DNA of 64,000 nucleotides from Marinoscillum furvescens DSM 4134 (GTDB lineage: Bacteria; Bacteroidota; Bacteroidia; Cytophagales; Cyclobacteriaceae), in assembly GCF_003386095.1 (NCBI RefSeq), contig NZ_QREG01000016.1:1-64000 (forward strand), given 5' to 3'. The notes beneath the pieces are model-generated. The model did no database searches. It was not told the origin of the DNA and saw only the letters and a program-made list of their open reading frames with translations. The stretch's first letter is position 1; each line of letters begins with the position of its first letter. Below are positions 8,761-19,300 of the stretch, one piece after another. The translations under genes were made by a program, and so were the position numbers.

Positions 8761-9597
8761 GACACCAATGGCCATCTGATTAACGGCAATCTCTGGCTTT
8801 TGGGGAATTCAATCGACTTATAATTGTAAAATCAAACCTAAAGGGAGTTTACAACCATCAAATTCAAAAATACTTGCATCTAAAATGCTTCAATTTCTAT
8901 CTGAAGCGAGACGACATCAGACTTTTTGTAAATTCTATCAACTTTCCACTGTAAAATTAAATCTACAGGCATTTTACAACCGTCAAATTTCAATTTACTA
9001 GTGGCCAGCCCTTAATTCAAGCTCCTAAAATTCCTTCACTTCAAATCTCAAGACCGACTACCACCGTCAAATTAAAATTCAGCTAACAAAATTGAATTTT
9101 ACATGTATCTGATCGGCTTTTGCAACCGTCTTACGGTTTCTGCAGCCGTCTTACGGCCGCTTGCAGCCAACTTTTCGAGTTTGATGATGAGTGATTTCGT
9201 CTTGTTAACATTAGGTAACACCACCTAACACAGCTTAACATAAGATACATTACTCGCGAAATCAATTCCAGAAATAAGGTCTGTAGTGCCCAATAAGTGC
9301 TTTACCCGCCTAGACACACACTGAACCATGCGCTGAACACGATAGCTCCAATGCTGTGCTTCATTCGTCTATTTCATCGTCTATCTAATGACCCGTTTTA
9401 CCCCCTGTCAGGCCGTTTTTGGCATCAGGGGTATATACTTTTCAATATCGGGTGTAGATCACAATCCTAATTATCACTTCATCAATAAAACATATATTGA
9501 ATTAAACGTACTGCAATACATCGCGCAAAAAAGAGGGTGTATTTACAATTTTCACATTTTCAAAACCTAATTATTCTTTACCTAAACCAGACTAGAA
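8761..9597. other. Gene-free AT-rich region before the beta-helix gene
   Basis: No gene can be supported here. Degraded relatives of the satellite unit appear at about 8849, 8973 and 9059 (ACAACCRTCAAATT-like). Three clearer units occur at 9117-9179. The last ~150 bp before 9598 should contain the promoter of the next gene, but no exact TAnnTTTG element is visible. Confidence 0.5.
9117..9179. repeat. Outlying three-unit block of the same satellite
   Basis: Three contiguous 20-21 bp units (two of the CCGTCTTACGG type, then one of the GCCAACTTTTC type) match units of the main array at 8334-8760. They are separated from it by about 350 bp of AT-rich sequence. Confidence 0.75.
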
Positions 9598-12500
9598 ATG
9601 ATCAAACAAGCTTTTTCATTCATGTTGCTATCCATGCTGATCGCAACGGTATACGCCACAGACCTACACGTGGCTAAAAATGGCAATGACTCCAATAGCG
9701 GCAGTGCTGCAAGTCCCTATTTGACTATACAAAAAGCAGCTAACGTGGCCCAGGCCGGTGATGTGGTGATCATCCATGCCGGCACTTATCGCGAAACGGT
9801 CGAGCCGCTCAATAGCGGAAGCTCAGGCAGCCCGATAACATTCACTGCGGCGGCAGGCGAAAAAGTCATCGTTTCTGCCAATGAAGAAATCAACACCTGG
9901 ACACTCGATGGCAATGGGATCTATCGGGCAAACGTCACGCTCCCGCTAGGCATAGAAGACAATGCGCTCTTTTATGATGGAGACATGATGGAGCTGGCCA
10001 GATGGCCAAACAATACAGACAATGACCCCTATACACCGGATGCCAATTACATTTCCGGTGGATCGGCTTCAAGCATCACGTACTCAGGTGTCCCAAACTA
10101 TGACTGGTCTGATGGCTACATATGGTACCTGGGCGGGCATTCTGGAACAAGCTGGACGCGAAAAATTACGTCAGCCAGCACCTCTCAAGTCAATTTCACA
10201 GCCGTAGATATCAGCAAATGGCCCTTCAACCCGCACAACCCTACCATTACCAGAAATGGCCATAAGGGTATTTTCTACCTTTTCAACAGTAAGGACGCTT
10301 TGGATATCGAACGGGAGTATTATTACAATGCATCCACGCAAACTGTATATTTTAAAGCACCCGGTACGGTAAACCCTTCAGCGGGTGAATGTGAATACAG
10401 AGCAAGGCAGTATACCTTCAAGTTATCCACCAATCATATCGTGATCGATGGTATCCAAACTTTTGGCGGTATTGTTTTGGTCACCGGAAATCACAATACC
10501 ATTAGAAATTCAACCATCCGGCATGGCATCCCTATTCTGGACGAGTTGGATAATACAGATGCACAAATCGGTAGAGGCTCCGTTACTGTGGAAGGATCGA
10601 ATACGCTGATCGAAAGAAATCTGATCGAAAATGGCACTGCAAATGGCATATCCATGCTTACCGCATGGAAGGGCTCCACAAACATCGACATTCGTAACAA
10701 CATCATCAGAAATTTCAACACCCTGGGTATACATGCCGAACCCATTCGAATCAATTGCCCGGGAGCTATTATTGAAAACAACACCATTTATAAGGGTGGT
10801 AGAAGCGGTATATATGTCAGTGGGAAAGACGCAGTAGTGGCCTACAATGATGTCTACGATGTAATGAAGATCAACGCGGATGGTGGGGTCTTTTACACGG
10901 TAGGGAATGCTGACCGTAAAAACTCAGAAATACATCACAACTGGTTTCATAGCTCTACTCCTGCGCCGCATGCCGGCTACAAGGTGGCGGGAATTTACCT
11001 GGACAATCACAGCAAGGGATATAAGGTATACAACAATGTGGTATATAATGTCTCCTGGACTGGGTTGCAAATCAACTGGGACAACTGGTTTCTGGAGTTT
11101 TACAACAACTCGATCTATACCGTATCGGAAGGTATGGGCCGCTGGGAAAACGGCTATACTATGGACAGTGTAGTGATTATAAATAACTACGCTAGTGCTG
11201 GTCCCTGGATTGGCACTGCTATTCATGCCAAAAACACCATCAATGCCAGTGACCCATTTACAAATCTTGCCAACTTTGACTTTGTGCCTGCCAGTGGCAG
11301 TTATCTGGTGGACGCAGGGACAACCATCCCTGGATATACCGATGGCTACTCTGGCTCCGCTCCCGACATTGGGGCCTATGAAAGAGGCGGAGTAAAATGG
11401 ATCCCTGGAGCTGACTGGACACCGGCAGACGATACCCCTACCGGTACGGTCACTTTTGTAAACGCTCCTACCTCAGTAGTCACCGGAGCAGACCTTCTTG
11501 TAGAGGTGAATTACACCGCTTCTACCAGCCTGGAGGTAGTTGCAATCGTGGATTCGCCAACTGGTACCTGGCTAGCCAATGACATCAAAAACGTAGCTTA
11601 CGGTTCTGGAACGATCACTTTAACCGTAAGTCAAGGTGCTGGCTGGTCGGTGGATAATGACTACAAACTCGGTATTGCCATTCGGCCCATAGGAGGAGAC
11701 TTTAGCTCCAACATCGATTACCAGTCTACCCTTTTTGATGTGATAGCTACTCCATCGGATTCGTTAGCAATCACCAACGCTCCCTCCTCGGTGCAAACTG
11801 GTGACCCCCTGAATGTAACGGTCAGCTACTCGGCTGCATCATCGGCTGATCTCATCGTAGCGGTATTAGCCCCGGGGAGTGGCACCTGGCTTGCTAGTGA
11901 AAAGGTGACAATAAACCAGGGTACCGGTGACGCCAACTTTACGATCAACCAGTCGCCAGACTGGGCTGTAGCCGACGGGTATACCCTGCGTGCCCTGCTG
12001 CGTGATGTCAACGGAGACTGGACGACCAACAGATTCGTGGTAGACCAAAACCTGAATGTAACCAGTGCGACTTCTTTTGTTTCCTTCCAAAATCAGGGAA
12101 GTTTCAATTATATGAGCATACAGGACCCCAACAAAATGTCTGTAGTAGGTACAGTAGGCAACAACGAAAAATTTGAAATCATAGATGCGGGCGGAGGCCT
12201 GGTAGCCCTAAAGGGCAGTAACGGGCTCTATGTCAGCTCTGAAAATGGAACGAAAGAGCTGACTTGCACCCGCACCAGCATAGGAGGCTGGGAAAAATTC
12301 GAAATGGTAGACTATGGCAACGGAATCTATGCCTTAAAAGGAAACAACAATCAATATCTGAGGAACAACATGCTCTGCACAAGCCCAGGGGTGAGCACCT
12401 GGCAGCAGTGGCTGGTGACAGCCGAAAGCAGCCCGGCTAGAACTGCAACCTACAAACAAGCGATCGCCACTGAGCAGCTATCACTATTTCCTAACCCGCT

Positions 12501-12714
12501 GATTGGTGGCAACCTGACCATAAAAATTCCTGCCGACGAAGGGAAGTCATTTGATCTAGCCATTTTCGATCCTACAGGCAGACAAATCAATGCTTATTCA
12601 GGATTGAAAAATGACTTGATCCTTGACAAAAGTGACTTTAAACAGTCCGGAATATACCTGCTCCAGTTCCAGAGCGGGCAGCAACTTGAAATGATGAAAT
12701 TGATTGTAAAATAA
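9598..12714 (+). CDS. T9SS-exported beta-helix enzyme with Ig-like and beta-trefoil-like modules
   Basis: Modular secreted protein of 1038 residues. A signal peptide spans 1-20. Residues 22-600 begin with a DUF1565-like opening (HVAKNGNDSNSGS, AGDVVIIHAGTYRE) and continue as a right-handed parallel beta-helix, a layout used by GH120-like, GH110-like and polysaccharide-lyase proteins. Two related Ig-like modules lie at about 618-718 and 720-820; the first closely resembles a module in the protein at 235-2487. Residues about 822-950 contain repeated short motifs (LVALKGSNGLYVSS, YALKGNNNQYL) typical of fascin- or ricin-like beta-trefoils, probably carbohydrate binding. A T9SS sorting domain forms the last ~80 residues (FPNPLIGG ... 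GIYLLQFQ). The specific activity is unknown; the context suggests a red-algal galactan or its substituents. Confidence 0.85.
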   Translation: MIKQAFSFMLLSMLIATVYATDLHVAKNGNDSNSGSAASPYLTIQKAANVAQAGDVVIIHAGTYRETVEPLNSGSSGSPITFTAAAGEKVIVSANEEINTWTLDGNGIYRANVTLPLGIEDNALFYDGDMMELARWPNNTDNDPYTPDANYISGGSASSITYSGVPNYDWSDGYIWYLGGHSGTSWTRKITSASTSQVNFTAVDISKWPFNPHNPTITRNGHKGIFYLFNSKDALDIEREYYYNASTQTVYFKAPGTVNPSAGECEYRARQYTFKLSTNHIVIDGIQTFGGIVLVTGNHNTIRNSTIRHGIPILDELDNTDAQIGRGSVTVEGSNTLIERNLIENGTANGISMLTAWKGSTNIDIRNNIIRNFNTLGIHAEPIRINCPGAIIENNTIYKGGRSGIYVSGKDAVVAYNDVYDVMKINADGGVFYTVGNADRKNSEIHHNWFHSSTPAPHAGYKVAGIYLDNHSKGYKVYNNVVYNVSWTGLQINWDNWFLEFYNNSIYTVSEGMGRWENGYTMDSVVIINNYASAGPWIGTAIHAKNTINASDPFTNLANFDFVPASGSYLVDAGTTIPGYTDGYSGSAPDIGAYERGGVKWIPGADWTPADDTPTGTVTFVNAPTSVVTGADLLVEVNYTASTSLEVVAIVDSPTGTWLANDIKNVAYGSGTITLTVSQGAGWSVDNDYKLGIAIRPIGGDFSSNIDYQSTLFDVIATPSDSLAITNAPSSVQTGDPLNVTVSYSAASSADLIVAVLAPGSGTWLASEKVTINQGTGDANFTINQSPDWAVADGYTLRALLRDVNGDWTTNRFVVDQNLNVTSATSFVSFQNQGSFNYMSIQDPNKMSVVGTVGNNEKFEIIDAGGGLVALKGSNGLYVSSENGTKELTCTRTSIGGWEKFEMVDYGNGIYALKGNNNQYLRNNMLCTSPGVSTWQQWLVTAESSPARTATYKQAIATEQLSLFPNPLIGGNLTIKIPADEGKSFDLAIFDPTGRQINAYSGLKNDLILDKSDFKQSGIYLLQFQSGQQLEMMKLIVK

Positions 12715-12725
12715 ATGCCAGTACC

Positions 12726-12767
12726 AAAAAAGGAGAGGAAGCCATCGATGGCTTCCTCTCCTTTTTT
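12726..12767. terminator. Bidirectional terminator between convergent genes
   Basis: A perfect 42-bp inverted repeat, centred at 12746/12747, has six A residues on the left and six T residues on the right, so it can terminate on both strands. It serves the beta-helix gene (plus) and the GH86 gene (minus, ending at 12808). Confidence 0.95.
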
Positions 12768-12807
12768 ACAATCAAAAACTCCTCGTATTCCGGGTTTAGA
12801 TCACTCC

Positions 12808-15021
12808 TTACTTAGCTATCAGCACCTTTGTAGCCTGCACCTGGTCTCCGATCTGTGCTTTCAGAAAATACATACCAGCATCCAGCGATTGGGTGTTGAT
12901 CACCAGCTCATCAAAAATCCCTGTTTGTTGATACACCAATTTGCCCTGAATATTCACCAGGTCAATTTGTGTAGCTCTGGTTTGGTCCATACCTGTCACT
13001 AAAAGCCTATCCTGAACGGGATTGGGCTGAATTTTAATATTGAGGCCCAAGCCATTAGTTTTCGTCACTACTTCCCGCAATTCTGCACTAAAATTAAACA
13101 CCTGCATCGTCACCGTACTCACGTGGCCTCCCGCATCTGGAAACGTAACTTCTACCGTATTGTGCGCTTGAAGCACTGAGTACGGAATGGGGATTTCCAA
13201 TACACCGAAAAAATTAGCTCTATCCTCTTGTCCCAAACCGCGGAAATTGTCTGGAACAGCAACCCTCGTACCATTCACCGTGATCGTTGGCTTCAGGGAG
13301 CGACCATGATCTCGCCCTACGCCTACACGCAGCACTGCTTCACCATGTGCGGCAAGCTCTACCTGATCTATCTTGAATGCTATAGGATCTTCGGCTGCAA
13401 TTTCTTTTAGGTAGGTGTCTGCATAATACTTGGACTCTACCACCTCTTCGTCTATGTTGATCTCAGATGGATAAGTGAAAACCAAGACGTAAGAACCCTC
13501 GGGTGCAATCTCCAGAGCGTTATCAAACCCACTGCTATTGGTGACGTTCAGCAGCGGAGCGTCATTAGCAGTGGACCCATTCAAAAACAAATGGCGAACC
13601 TCTACATCCGTAGCTTCCTCTGATATTCCTGCCAGGTTTAGGTCCAATTCGTGATGCTCAACATCCAGATTGTGGATCATAACATACGCTTTATTGCCGT
13701 CTACATAAGCATCCACCATCATGTCAGGATTACTAGAATAGGTATCTACGCGGGTGCCGTCAATGTCTTTCAACAAGTCATACAGTAGGATGGCTTCCGT
13801 ATAAATAAAATCCCCCGTGTAGCTTTCGGGTTCGTTTTCCCTTCTCATCATCCGCGACCCATGCACCGACGTGGGGCCCACACTCGGATTGTATTGCCAT
13901 TCTGCCTTTAGCATAAAAAAAGGCATCGCATAGTTGATTTTGTCTGCACGCTCCATAAACTGCATCATCATAGCCACTGATGACTTTACCTTTAGCCAGT
14001 AGACATAAGGTAGGTGTCCTTGTTTGTTGTAATCGTGCGTTTGCGCATTGTATTCAGATATCATGGTGGGCTTCACCTCACCAAACTTTAGCATGCTGTA
14101 TTGCTCTAGCATGTCCAGTGTGGCCTCCATGTTGCTTCCCTTTCGGTAAAGCGACTTCCCCCCAAAGCTGGGAAAATCATAGAGGTGGATGGTCCAAAAA
14201 TCCATATCCTCCCCTGCCACATCTATAAAGTGCTTGTCGCGCTGGTGCCATCGCTGGAAATTGTTTTTGTCAAAATCAGGAAAAGCAGCACAGTATCCTC
14301 CCACCTGTACATCCGAGTGGAGCTTGTGGATTTCTCTGGCCACAGTACCGTGAAACTTAAAAATTTTGGTAAGGTCATGGGGTTGCTCGGCAGTGGTCAC
14401 CAGGTCCCAAAGAGGCTCATTGGTCACTTCCACAAATTTGGGCTTCGGTTTACCCGTCACCCCACCTGTACCGTAAAACTCTTTGATATAATGAGCCAAA
14501 AACTCTCCTGAGGCCGTACCAAACGGCTCCTCTTCCGTGTCTGCTTGAGAAAATGCCCACCCTTTATTGGTGGTCTTTCCATCCGGGTAAAACGGGTGTA
14601 CCTGTGTACAAAGGATTTGTTCGTCCTGATCTTCGTATGGATGGGCCCATGTGGCTCGGGCATAGCTATCCCTATTTTGCTTTCCGTAGGCAGCAATACT
14701 GGTAAGGTCTGCATACCCCGGCCTATTGGGATCTTCGGTGATGCTGTTTCTCAAGTACCAGGAAATAGTCCCTGTATTTCTACCGATGTGTACATCCCGG
14801 TCCCGCAACAAATCACCAATTACATTATCCATTTTGTTATTGGTATTCCAGTTGTTTTGATTGACCGTACTGTGAAAGTTGACAAACTTATGCCGGTCAA
14901 AGGATTCAATATTTCCAGTTCGGTGCTTGACATTTAGGTTGACATTTAATTTTACTTTCTGGGCCATAAGCTCCAGTGTCAATAGTACGAATACAGCGAG
15001 TAGCGAATATCTCATGTACAT
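12808..15021 (-). CDS. GH86 beta-agarase/beta-porphyranase, T9SS-exported
   Basis: Endo-enzyme of 737 residues that cleaves the galactan backbone outside the cell. A signal peptide spans 1-20 (ending LELMAQ). The catalytic TIM barrel at about 25-430 has features of GH86: the acid/base is probably E202 in FVEVTNEPLWD and the nucleophile E323 in TMISEYNAQ. Two beta-sandwich domains follow (about 430-655), as in other GH86 enzymes. Residues about 660-737 are a T9SS sorting domain (IQPNPVQDRLLV ... GMYFLKAQ). GH86 contains only agarases and porphyranases, which makes this gene one of the best pointers to the substrate. It is monocistronic and shares the bidirectional terminator with the gene to its left. 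Confidence 0.88.
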   Translation of the reverse strand: MYMRYSLLAVFVLLTLELMAQKVKLNVNLNVKHRTGNIESFDRHKFVNFHSTVNQNNWNTNNKMDNVIGDLLRDRDVHIGRNTGTISWYLRNSITEDPNRPGYADLTSIAAYGKQNRDSYARATWAHPYEDQDEQILCTQVHPFYPDGKTTNKGWAFSQADTEEEPFGTASGEFLAHYIKEFYGTGGVTGKPKPKFVEVTNEPLWDLVTTAEQPHDLTKIFKFHGTVAREIHKLHSDVQVGGYCAAFPDFDKNNFQRWHQRDKHFIDVAGEDMDFWTIHLYDFPSFGGKSLYRKGSNMEATLDMLEQYSMLKFGEVKPTMISEYNAQTHDYNKQGHLPYVYWLKVKSSVAMMMQFMERADKINYAMPFFMLKAEWQYNPSVGPTSVHGSRMMRRENEPESYTGDFIYTEAILLYDLLKDIDGTRVDTYSSNPDMMVDAYVDGNKAYVMIHNLDVEHHELDLNLAGISEEATDVEVRHLFLNGSTANDAPLLNVTNSSGFDNALEIAPEGSYVLVFTYPSEINIDEEVVESKYYADTYLKEIAAEDPIAFKIDQVELAAHGEAVLRVGVGRDHGRSLKPTITVNGTRVAVPDNFRGLGQEDRANFFGVLEIPIPYSVLQAHNTVEVTFPDAGGHVSTVTMQVFNFSAELREVVTKTNGLGLNIKIQPNPVQDRLLVTGMDQTRATQIDLVNIQGKLVYQQTGIFDELVINTQSLDAGMYFLKAQIGDQVQATKVLIAK

Positions 15022-15360
15022 AAAGTTTAGGTTTTAAAATATACCCAAAAAGTGCCTCTCCATGGCAAATGGCAATGCATGCCGCCTGGTAGGTGAGGTC
15101 ACCTATTGCATAGTTGGGATTTATTCGTTCGATAAAACTACCGACAAAGACACCGGAGATTGCAAGAGGCCCGAGACTTTACAACTAGACAAAAAATGGA
15201 CAGTAGACTAAACAGTCACTTACATTGGACTAAAAGTCATTTCAGGTCGGGTGGAGTGCAGCACAGCCTTTCGCATTTTCGACATTCTATCACTTCAGGT
15301 TCATGTGCTTTTTTCTATCTTCCCGGCCGATACCCGTTCGTGATCCAATAAATTAGCGAC
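15022..15360. other. Divergent intergenic region between GH86 and Crp/Fnr genes
   Basis: This 339-bp region holds no convincing gene. It contains an inverted repeat AGGTGA/TCACCT with a 2-bp centre at 15091-15104, about 70 bp upstream of the GH86 start. That is a candidate operator for GH86, possibly for the neighbouring Crp/Fnr protein, although the half-site is not the classical TGTGA. Confidence 0.4.
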
Positions 15361-15948
15361 ATGTCTCACGCGCTTCTAAAAAATCATTTCAGCAAACATC
15401 TGGACCTGACTCAGGATGAACTCGAACAACTAGTAGCTCCCTATCAAATCAGGTCGATAGCAAAAGGTGAATACCTCTTGCGTAGAGGTGATATTTGCAG
15501 GTTTGAGGGATTTGTCACTAGCGGCTGCTTGAAAATAAGCACTACCGCCAGCAACGGAGAAGAAAAAGTAGTTTACTTCGCCGGTACCGATTGGTGGGTG
15601 ATGGAGCTAGACAGTTTCACCAATCAAAAAGCATCTACGCTTGATATAAGGGCTATAGCCGACAGTACTTTGCTTTTGATATCGCATGCTCAGAAGGAGC
15701 AGTTGTACAAAGATGTACCCGTTGCTGAGCGACTTTTTCGGCTGATGACCCAAAAAGCTGTGGCGGCCTGGCAACGCCGGGTCGTTCACTACCATACCCT
15801 GACTGCCGAAGAACGCTACCTCCAATTTTTAGCTACCTATCCAGACTTAGCAAAACATATCACCAACAAGCAGCTGGCCAGCTACCTTGGCATTACTAAG
15901 GAGTTTTTAAGTGTCATTAGGAGGCGTATCTCCAGATCAGGTGATTAA
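15361..15948 (+). CDS. Crp/Fnr-family transcriptional regulator
   Basis: Regulator of 195 residues with an N-terminal cyclic-nucleotide-binding-type beta-barrel (about 20-115, with the conserved KGEYLLRRGD turn) and a C-terminal helix-turn-helix (about 150-190, NKQLASYLGITKEFLSVIRRR). It lacks the cysteine set of FNR oxygen sensors and, by eye, the full cAMP-binding signature, so the effector is unknown. This short Crp/Fnr type is very common in Bacteroidota. It is divergent from the GH86 gene. A decayed copy of its 3' end lies 4.7 kb downstream (20634-20708), so the gene was duplicated at some time. Confidence 0.88.
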   Translation: MSHALLKNHFSKHLDLTQDELEQLVAPYQIRSIAKGEYLLRRGDICRFEGFVTSGCLKISTTASNGEEKVVYFAGTDWWVMELDSFTNQKASTLDIRAIADSTLLLISHAQKEQLYKDVPVAERLFRLMTQKAVAAWQRRVVHYHTLTAEERYLQFLATYPDLAKHITNKQLASYLGITKEFLSVIRRRISRSGD

Positions 15949-15972
15949 TTAGGGTTCACTTGTTTATTCCTT

Positions 15973-16149
15973 TTAACCCGGATTTGTCATTAGCCTTTCT
16001 ACTACGGACTCAAATTACTTCAAAATCAGACATTTACCACTATGTTGGTTCGTCACCGTAATGTTGAATTATGCCTCCTCACCTAAATACCTGATTTTCT
16101 TGCACTTTAAGCCCTCGACACGAAAATCTAATGACAATTCCGGGTTTAA
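15973..16149. mobile_element. MITE-like element with ~21-bp terminal inverted repeats
   Basis: The left arm at 15973-15993 (TTAACCCGGATTTGTCATTAG) and the reverse complement of the right arm at 16128-16149 (TTAAACCCGGAATTGTCATTAG) agree except for one added base and one substitution. The 134-bp interior has no reading frame of note. The size, terminal inverted repeats and lack of coding capacity fit a miniature inverted-repeat element or a deletion remnant of an insertion sequence. A TTAA lies at each outer end. No related transposase is in this window. Confidence 0.5.
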
Positions 16150-16159
16150 GTCCTCAAGC

Positions 16160-16244
16160 CGGACGGGACTAGCCGTCCGCGCTCTTAACTTTTTGGCTTG
16201 ATCCAAAACCTAAGGAAAAAGATCAAGGACTGGCCGTCCGCGCT
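16160..16244. repeat. GC-rich hairpin and duplicated 18-mer
   Basis: CGGACGG (16160-16166) and CCGTCCG (16173-16179) form a perfect 7-bp hairpin. The 18-mer GGACTRGCCGTCCGCGCT occurs at 16166-16183 and again at 16227-16244, separated by a TTTTGGCTTGATCC-type stretch. The arrangement resembles dispersed intergenic repeats that I recall from Bacteroidota genomes (recollection, not checked). The rest of 15949-16349 holds the MITE-like element and no gene. Confidence 0.45.
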
Positions 16245-16349
16245 GTGAAATATCCTATCAATCAACTTTGAACAGGATCGCCTATACAGGTAATACCTAC
16301 ATCAAAGTGAAAGACGTGTAAAGCTCGGGCAAGGTCCTGTCGATCACAC

Positions 16350-19300
16350 TCATTCCTTCACGAGCCTGACTGAAACCTCTTCTCCATCAGCCCTGATTTT
16401 TGCGACATATACGCCCGTTGCCAAATCGGCTATAGAGAAACTATGACCTCTAACCTTGCCTATGTCCTTTACCAGCAATCCTGAGACGCTATATACGCTG
16501 ACCTCCACATACTCAGACGCCACTCCAGTGATGTTCACTCGATCTGATGACGGATTGGGGTAAACGCTGAACTGAGGATTTTCTGCAGACAACAAGGACT
16601 TCTCCTCGGTGGTAACCGTGACTTTCACTACATCCGTAAATGAACCGTCTACGGAAGCTACCCGAATTTCCGCCTCTCCTTTGGCAATTGACTTCACCAG
16701 CCCACTTTCGTTTACGGAAGCCACCGAAGGCTTAGAACTACTCCAGGTTACTTCCTGATTGGTTGCATTTTTAGGAAATACTGTAGCGGTAAGTTGTTTT
16801 TCTTCACGCTTATCTACGTCCAAAACAAAATCCTCCTCATTGATTTCCACCCCTGTGACAGCCACTTCCAAGACAACCAGGTGAACAAAATCCGAGTATC
16901 GGCCATCGGCTGAAGTAACCCATATTTTCACCGCTCCGGGAGCTACGGCTTTTACCATGCCTTTGTCAGATACCGTGGCTACGCTTTGGTTTCCACTTTT
17001 AAAAACGAAATCCCCTTCCCAATCATTGAGGCGTTCCACGGCCAGCTGTAGGGAGTCTCCATCATCCAGGCGAGAAGCACCCGGGGTGATTTTTAGTTTT
17101 CTGGCCTGCTGCCCTTCCGGGAAAAAGCCTTTATAAAAGCCACTACCCATTACGGACATCCACAGTCGTGTAGGGTCATGTAGGTCAAACTCCACCTGAG
17201 TGATGACATCTGGCTGTCCCAGGTTATGATTGCTCTTGGTCCAGGTCTGACCTCTATCCAAACTGATGTATACTCCTGGGTTTTTGGTAAGCTTGCTATT
17301 GGTTAATACCAGTAGGTTGTGATCAAAAGGTGATACGTCAAAATTATCAACGAAAGGCGCATCAAATAGCTGGTGCCAGGTAGCTCCATAGTCATCACTG
17401 TAAAAGAGGCCACCCCCATCTAGCCCTGCTGCACGTCTGCCACCTGTAGCATACATCCTTCCTGTATGGTCAAAGTGAACGTTGTTTATACCTTCCAGCT
17501 TGTCTGAAACCACGATTTCCTGCCAGGTTTCACCTCTGTCTGTAGAGTGAAAAAGCCCACCATTGGACTTCACCTCTGCATTCCACGGTGCGGCAACAAA
17601 CAGTGATTTGCGAGCATCATCACGCGGATCAAACTCGATATCCCGTACCCATACTTTTTCGGGCATACCAGAGTTGGAAGGTGCAAATTTGCGACCTCCA
17701 TCAGTAGATTTATGAAAGCCCCCTTCTTTGTCTTTGTCAGGTCCATCTGTACCACTTCCACCACCAGCACCAGCTACTTCTGTCACGCCAAAATACATGT
17801 ATTCAGGGTTGATGGGGTCTATACGCAAATGATTGGTACGCATCCATTCCGAAGCCTCTGTAGCTTTGCCCCAATCCACGAACGTTTCACCCCCATCCGT
17901 GGACTTGTAGATTCGATCCAGGTGTTTCTGACGCATGGAGGTCGTGTATACTGTCTTTTCATCCCACGGATGTGTCACCACGGCAAACACACTTTCCTGG
18001 CTACCATCCAGGTATTTGACAGCTTGTTTCCCATTTTCACCATCGAGAGTGGTTTTCCATAGGTGATGCTCTCCAGAGCCTAAATACAACACCCCTTCGC
18101 CCAATCGTTTGTCCTGCCACAAGCATTGACCTGGTAGGTTACTGTTGCCATTCCCCATGATATTACCATTGGCCGTATAGGTTTCATCCACCTGCTCAAA
18201 GGATACGCCATCGTCTGTGCTCAGCAAGGTATTGTGGGCAAACAAGATCATAATATCTCCGCGGCTGTTTACCGCTGCGTACCTAAGCGAGCGTAAGGGA
18301 TAGTTATTGCCCCACTGCTGTGTAAAAGGTGCGTGCCCCATGACCATATTGTCATGGTAGGGGTTGTCTCGCGATTCCCAATAGGCTTTATCAGCTTCCC
18401 ATGCTGGCTGAAACTCCCTGGCTATATTCTTCCAGTGCTGGCCCCCATCTTTGGTCTGCCACAATCTTCCGGGTGTAATGGAATACTGAATTTGCGCATC
18501 ATAAAACCCTACATACAGCACATCTTCCCTGCTTGGATCTACATTTAGCGAATTGAAATATTGCAGGGCATTTGTGGGTTTGGTCGGATACTGCGACTTG
18601 GCCTCTGCCGCGGTAATACCAAACCATTTGGCGATGTATTTATAGTAATTGTCAGCAACTCCTCCTGAGAGCTGATTGATATCCAGGTAGAGATCACCAT
18701 TGATATTGATCCAGGTTTCACCATCGTCCTCAGACCTGAAAATACCGCCATCATTCCTTGTGCTATTCCCATCTGGATAGTAACGCACCTGATCAGCCAC
18801 ATACAACACAAACTTCCCTGAAGTAGCATTGTAGTAATAATCCATGTTCATGACGGTATTGTTGTCCAGGTTTCCCTCACCAATATCCGTCCAGGTAGCT
18901 CCTCCATCTACAGACTTGTACAGCCCATACTGCGAGCCCGCAAAAACCACATCAGGATTGGTCGGGTGTACGATAATACGAGCAAACTGTGCTTTGGCAT
19001 GAATCCCATCAGAAAGTTCCTGCCAGGTTTGTCCGGCATCAGTAGTCTTCCAAATCACCCCCATGTTGTTGCTTTCCACACCTCTGGGATTGCTCGCGTT
19101 GGCGTCCTTGACAGATCCCCACAGGTGCTGCTGGCCTCTGCAATGATTTCCTGCTCCTACATACCAGGTATTGTCATCTGATGGATCTATGGCTACTGTA
19201 GATACTTTTCTATACCACGACCGGGTATCGTTGCCTTCTCCATCACCGTCATACCAGGGGCAGTGCTTGATGTTTTGCCACGACCTCCCCGTATCCCGGC

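Noticed and set aside
9388-9570. 60-codon plus-strand frame before the beta-helix gene
   Set aside because: Low-complexity AT-rich sequence, no recognisable start context or domain; more likely promoter region.
12715-13002. 95-codon plus-strand frame after the beta-helix gene
   Set aside because: It starts inside a bidirectional terminator and then runs antisense through the GH86 sorting domain.
15160-15351. 63-codon frame just upstream of the Crp/Fnr gene
   Set aside because: No domain, composition unlike neighbouring genes, and it occupies the promoter region between divergent genes.
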